A stretch of 7,310 nt of DNA from the NCBI GenBank assembly GCA_007050885.1, contig SMYQ01000162.1, forward strand, positions 1 through 7,310, read 5' to 3'. The stretch is from Candidatus Bathyarchaeota archaeon (GTDB taxonomy: Archaea > Thermoproteota > Bathyarchaeia > 40CM-2-53-6 > RBG-13-38-9). Shown piece after piece: positions 4,526 to 7,310 of this stretch. Below the pieces are notes generated by a model. The model did no database searches and was not told the DNA's origin. It saw only the letters and a list, made by a program, of their open reading frames with translations. The translations under genes and the position numbers were made by a program. The stretch's first letter is position 1. Every line of letters begins with the position of its first letter.

Positions 4526-7310
4526 ATGTTACGCAAGTGGTTTGAAGTTTTGCTTTCCCCGCCCATGATGGGCGATGATAAAAATGCCAGCGCAGCATTT
4601 TTATTAAATGCGATCACTTTGTGGGGGATACCGATCCTTTTATTGTTTGTGAGCGTCAGGGTTTTAAGCGGGGAAGATTTAATTGATACCACCAATGTGT
4701 TTATCGGAACTGTAATACTCGCTTTTGTTGCAAGCAGGTTCGTTCTTCAATTTGGATATGTTCGAGTTATTAGCGGGGTTTTGATCCTCTTTGCGTGGTT
4801 GGGCGCGACTTATCTGGCTTGGGAGGGGGATGGGTTGCAGGATGTCACTTTGACGGCGTATGTGACACTAATTCTAATATCAGGGCTTTTGCTTGGTGAA
4901 TTCGAGACGTTGATTTTATTTCTAATCAGCATTGCGGCGATCTGGGGCTTTGCGTACCTTGATGCACATGGTATGCATCCCACAGGCACGTCAAAAAACG
5001 TCTATGTTTTGGCGCGCGACATGACGCTCAATTATTTTCTCTCGACAATAGTCGTCTACTATATGATTCGAGTGCTGCGTAGATCTTTCGATCGGGGACA
5101 GATCGAGATCAGGGAACAAAAAATAAACACAAATCTCCTGAGACAACAGGCAACCTATTTGTCCGCGCTTCATGAAACAACCCTGGGCATTATCAATCGT
5201 CTTGAGCTTCGTCCCTTGCTCGAAACCATTTTGGCGCACGCCTGTGAGTTGGTTGATGTACACAACGGATTGATCGAGCTTGTTACGCCTGACGGCTCCG
5301 CATTACAGCTTGAACTTGCAATAGGCATACCAACTCCTTATATAGGTCACCTCACATATAAAAACGAAGGTCTTACTGGCAGGGTGTGGGCATCGAAAAA
5401 AACACAAATTGTAAATGACTATTCCACTTGGGAGCACCGCGACAGGGATGTATCCAGCGACCTTAAGGGTATTATCGGTTTACCGCTAATGTCTGGCGAC
5501 GATGTTATTGGCATCCTGGCATTAATATGTGTGAGGGATGAAAGGAAATTTGTGTCGGATCAGGTTTCGCTGCTTGAGAGGTTTGCTACCCTTGCGTCGC
5601 TGGCGATTCAGAATGCCCATTTGTATGAGGATGTACAGGTTGAATTGAGGGAAAGACGTTTGATTCAGACTGCTTTACTTGAAAGCGAAGAGAAGTTCCG
5701 TAAAGTGTTTCACTCAAGCCCGATCGCTATCTGTATTACAACCCTAAAAGAAGGACGTCTTTTAGAGGCAAATTATGCCTATTGGGATCTAATGGGGTTG
5801 AATGAAGATGCATTGGGAAAAACGTCGGATGAGTTAAAGTTATGGCCAACACCCGAAGAAAGGGAAGAGTTTATCAACGCTCTGTTGGACAGGGGCTCTT
5901 ATTACAACCCTGATGACTCGTTCAAGGATGAGGGTGGTAATCTAAAACGGGTTATCAGTTTTTACGAAATTATCCATATTGGGAGTGAGAAGAGAATTCT
6001 TTCAATGTTCTATGATATGAGCCTGCTGCGACAAACCACGGATGCGCTCAAAGACAGCGAAGCTCGTATGCGTGCCCTGCTCGAAACAATCCCCGATATG
6101 ATTCTGGAAATTGCACAGGATGGTTTGATTACCAATATGATCCCGCCGAAAGGTATGAAAGAGTCCATGTCGGCGGAGCAGGTTATTGGCAGACAGATTC
6201 GTGAAGTCTTCCCTGAGAACGTGACAATGCAAACGTTGTCTGCCATCAAAGATGCGATAGCATCCGATCAAACGAACATTTTTGAGTTTGTAGATGACAG
6301 GTATGGCGAGATTCGGACAATGGAGGCGCGTGTGATCGCGAGTGCGTCAGATACCGCAATGATGATCGTGCGTGATGTCACCCAGCGCAAATGGGTTGAG
6401 ATGGAACGGGAACAATTCATCACTGAGCTGGAAGCCAAAAACAGGGAAGCCGAAACCTTGCGTGAAAGCACGGCCATCATTGCTTCATCGCTGGAGAGCA
6501 CAGAAATTGTGCAGCGTATTCTTGAACAGATCCAACGTGTTGTTCAATATGACAGTGCATCTGTATGGCTATATCAGGATGATAAGGCCTTTATGGTGGG
6601 GTCGAACGGCCTGCCGCCAGGAGCGGAATTGCCTGGTCAGTATGTGATAAATGATGGGGAACCGGATTATGCCTTTTGGAAAGATAACGTACCTTACATA
6701 TTGCTTGACGATATACAGGAGCAGTATTCCGATTTCCGAAAACCGCCTAAAAACTATATTCGTGGATGGCTGACAATTCCCATGCGTGTCCGCGAAAAGC
6801 TGATAGGGTTTATTTCACTCGATAGTCGTGTGCGCGGGAAGTTCACCAGACACGATGCGGAGCTTGCCCTGACCTTTGCCGATCAGGTTTCAATTGCACT
6901 TGAAAATGCACGTCTGTTCTCTGATTTGCAGGCTGAACTCACTATTCGGAAGGATCTAATTTCTGAATTGGAGTCAAAAAACGCTGAGCTTGAGCGGTTT
7001 ACTTATACGGTTTCACATGATCTGAAATCACCTCTTTTCACCATCCGCGGTTTTCTGGGCTATCTTGAAGAAGATGCATTTGCAGGGAACCATGGACGTT
7101 TGAAATCTGATATACAGCGGATTACAGATGCCACAGATAAAATGCAGCAATTACTAAACGAATTGCTTGAACTATCCCGTATTGGACGATTGAAGAATGA
7201 ATCTGAAGCGATCTCATTTGAAGAATTGGCGCGGGATGCCGTAGAGCTCGTGCAGGGACGCATCATGGAACGCGGTATTTCCGTCCATATTGATGCAGAT
7301 ATGCCTGTAG
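4526..7310 (+). CDS. Multi-sensor histidine kinase, 6TM-GAF-PAS-PAS-GAF-HisKA (C-terminus cut by window edge)
   Basis: 928 residues are visible, with no stop before the window end. Residues about 24-185 hold some six hydrophobic helices (near 24-46, 54-76, 79-98, 107-123, 127-146, 168-184) with short loops, an integral membrane sensor I cannot assign. A coiled coil (187-215) leads to a first GAF domain (about 217-367, ending LASLAIQNAHLY). Two PAS domains follow: 386-503 (KFRKVFHSSPIAICIT) and 511-622 (RMRALLETIPDMILEI, ending VRDVTQRK). A coiled coil (623-648), a second GAF (about 649-798, ending DQVSIALENARLF) and a third coiled coil (800-822) come next. HisKA starts near 822: FTYTVSHDLKSP, with phosphoacceptor His831, then LLNELLELSRIGR. 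The HATPase domain and any receiver lie beyond the edge. ATG 4526 follows an in-frame stop at 4517 and has only a weak GGA ribosome site. No response regulator gene is in the window. Confidence 0.92.
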   Translation, partial: MLRKWFEVLLSPPMMGDDKNASAAFLLNAITLWGIPILLLFVSVRVLSGEDLIDTTNVFIGTVILAFVASRFVLQFGYVRVISGVLILFAWLGATYLAWEGDGLQDVTLTAYVTLILISGLLLGEFETLILFLISIAAIWGFAYLDAHGMHPTGTSKNVYVLARDMTLNYFLSTIVVYYMIRVLRRSFDRGQIEIREQKINTNLLRQQATYLSALHETTLGIINRLELRPLLETILAHACELVDVHNGLIELVTPDGSALQLELAIGIPTPYIGHLTYKNEGLTGRVWASKKTQIVNDYSTWEHRDRDVSSDLKGIIGLPLMSGDDVIGILALICVRDERKFVSDQVSLLERFATLASLAIQNAHLYEDVQVELRERRLIQTALLESEEKFRKVFHSSPIAICITTLKEGRLLEANYAYWDLMGLNEDALGKTSDELKLWPTPEEREEFINALLDRGSYYNPDDSFKDEGGNLKRVISFYEIIHIGSEKRILSMFYDMSLLRQTTDALKDSEARMRALLETIPDMILEIAQDGLITNMIPPKGMKESMSAEQVIGRQIREVFPENVTMQTLSAIKDAIASDQTNIFEFVDDRYGEIRTMEARVIASASDTAMMIVRDVTQRKWVEMEREQFITELEAKNREAETLRESTAIIASSLESTEIVQRILEQIQRVVQYDSASVWLYQDDKAFMVGSNGLPPGAELPGQYVINDGEPDYAFWKDNVPYILLDDIQEQYSDFRKPPKNYIRGWLTIPMRVREKLIGFISLDSRVRGKFTRHDAELALTFADQVSIALENARLFSDLQAELTIRKDLISELESKNAELERFTYTVSHDLKSPLFTIRGFLGYLEEDAFAGNHGRLKSDIQRITDATDKMQQLLNELLELSRIGRLKNESEAISFEELARDAVELVQGRIMERGISVHIDADMPV

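Noticed and set aside
6002..6271. Overlapping minus-strand frames inside the kinase
   Set aside because: Opposite the second PAS domain, without ribosome sites or domain signals; the kinase frame is unbroken through the region.

Overview
The window looks like a piece of a Chloroflexota chromosome, most likely Anaerolineae-like. This is an inference from the gene set: a DUF4367-type anti-sigma protein with a 'TPQGRAFAQ' juxtamembrane motif, a Thr/Pro-linker SH3 lipoprotein, a long GAF/PAS sensor kinase, moderate GC and strong AGGAG ribosome sites. No rRNA, tRNA, CRISPR, transposase or phage gene is visible, and no gap without a gene exceeds about 210 bases.

Left part, all on the minus strand and read from right to left: a cytoplasmic-looking seven-Asp-box beta-propeller protein (3536-2379), ended by a long GC-rich palindrome; an ECF sigma factor (2286-1714, or from a TTG at 2301); its membrane-anchored, zinc-free anti-sigma partner (1704-907), which starts nine bases after the sigma stop and whose Shine-Dalgarno overlaps that stop; a bidirectional hairpin terminator (856-894); and a secreted protein with tandem lamin-tail domains (692 to beyond position 1), which is cut by the window edge.

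Right part, on the plus strand and divergent from the propeller gene: a lipoprotein with an SH3-like domain and a C-terminal beta-sandwich-like domain (3671-4426), then a large hybrid-sensor histidine kinase (4526 to beyond 7310) with about six membrane helices, GAF, PAS, PAS, GAF and HisKA with His831. Its ATPase domain lies outside the window. Several genes here, including the two runs that leave the window, are open to the edge and so have no visible stop.

The theme is envelope sensing. A sigma/anti-sigma pair and a multi-sensor kinase sit beside two exported proteins with protein- or carbohydrate-binding folds. Whether the sigma factor controls the lamin-tail gene, the propeller gene or the lipoprotein cannot be decided from sequence alone. 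I see no clearly undescribed system. The most worthwhile leads are the kinase's unassigned membrane domain, the sigma/anti-sigma pair with its possible targets, the recent domain duplication in the lamin-tail gene, and the palindrome at 2346-2374.
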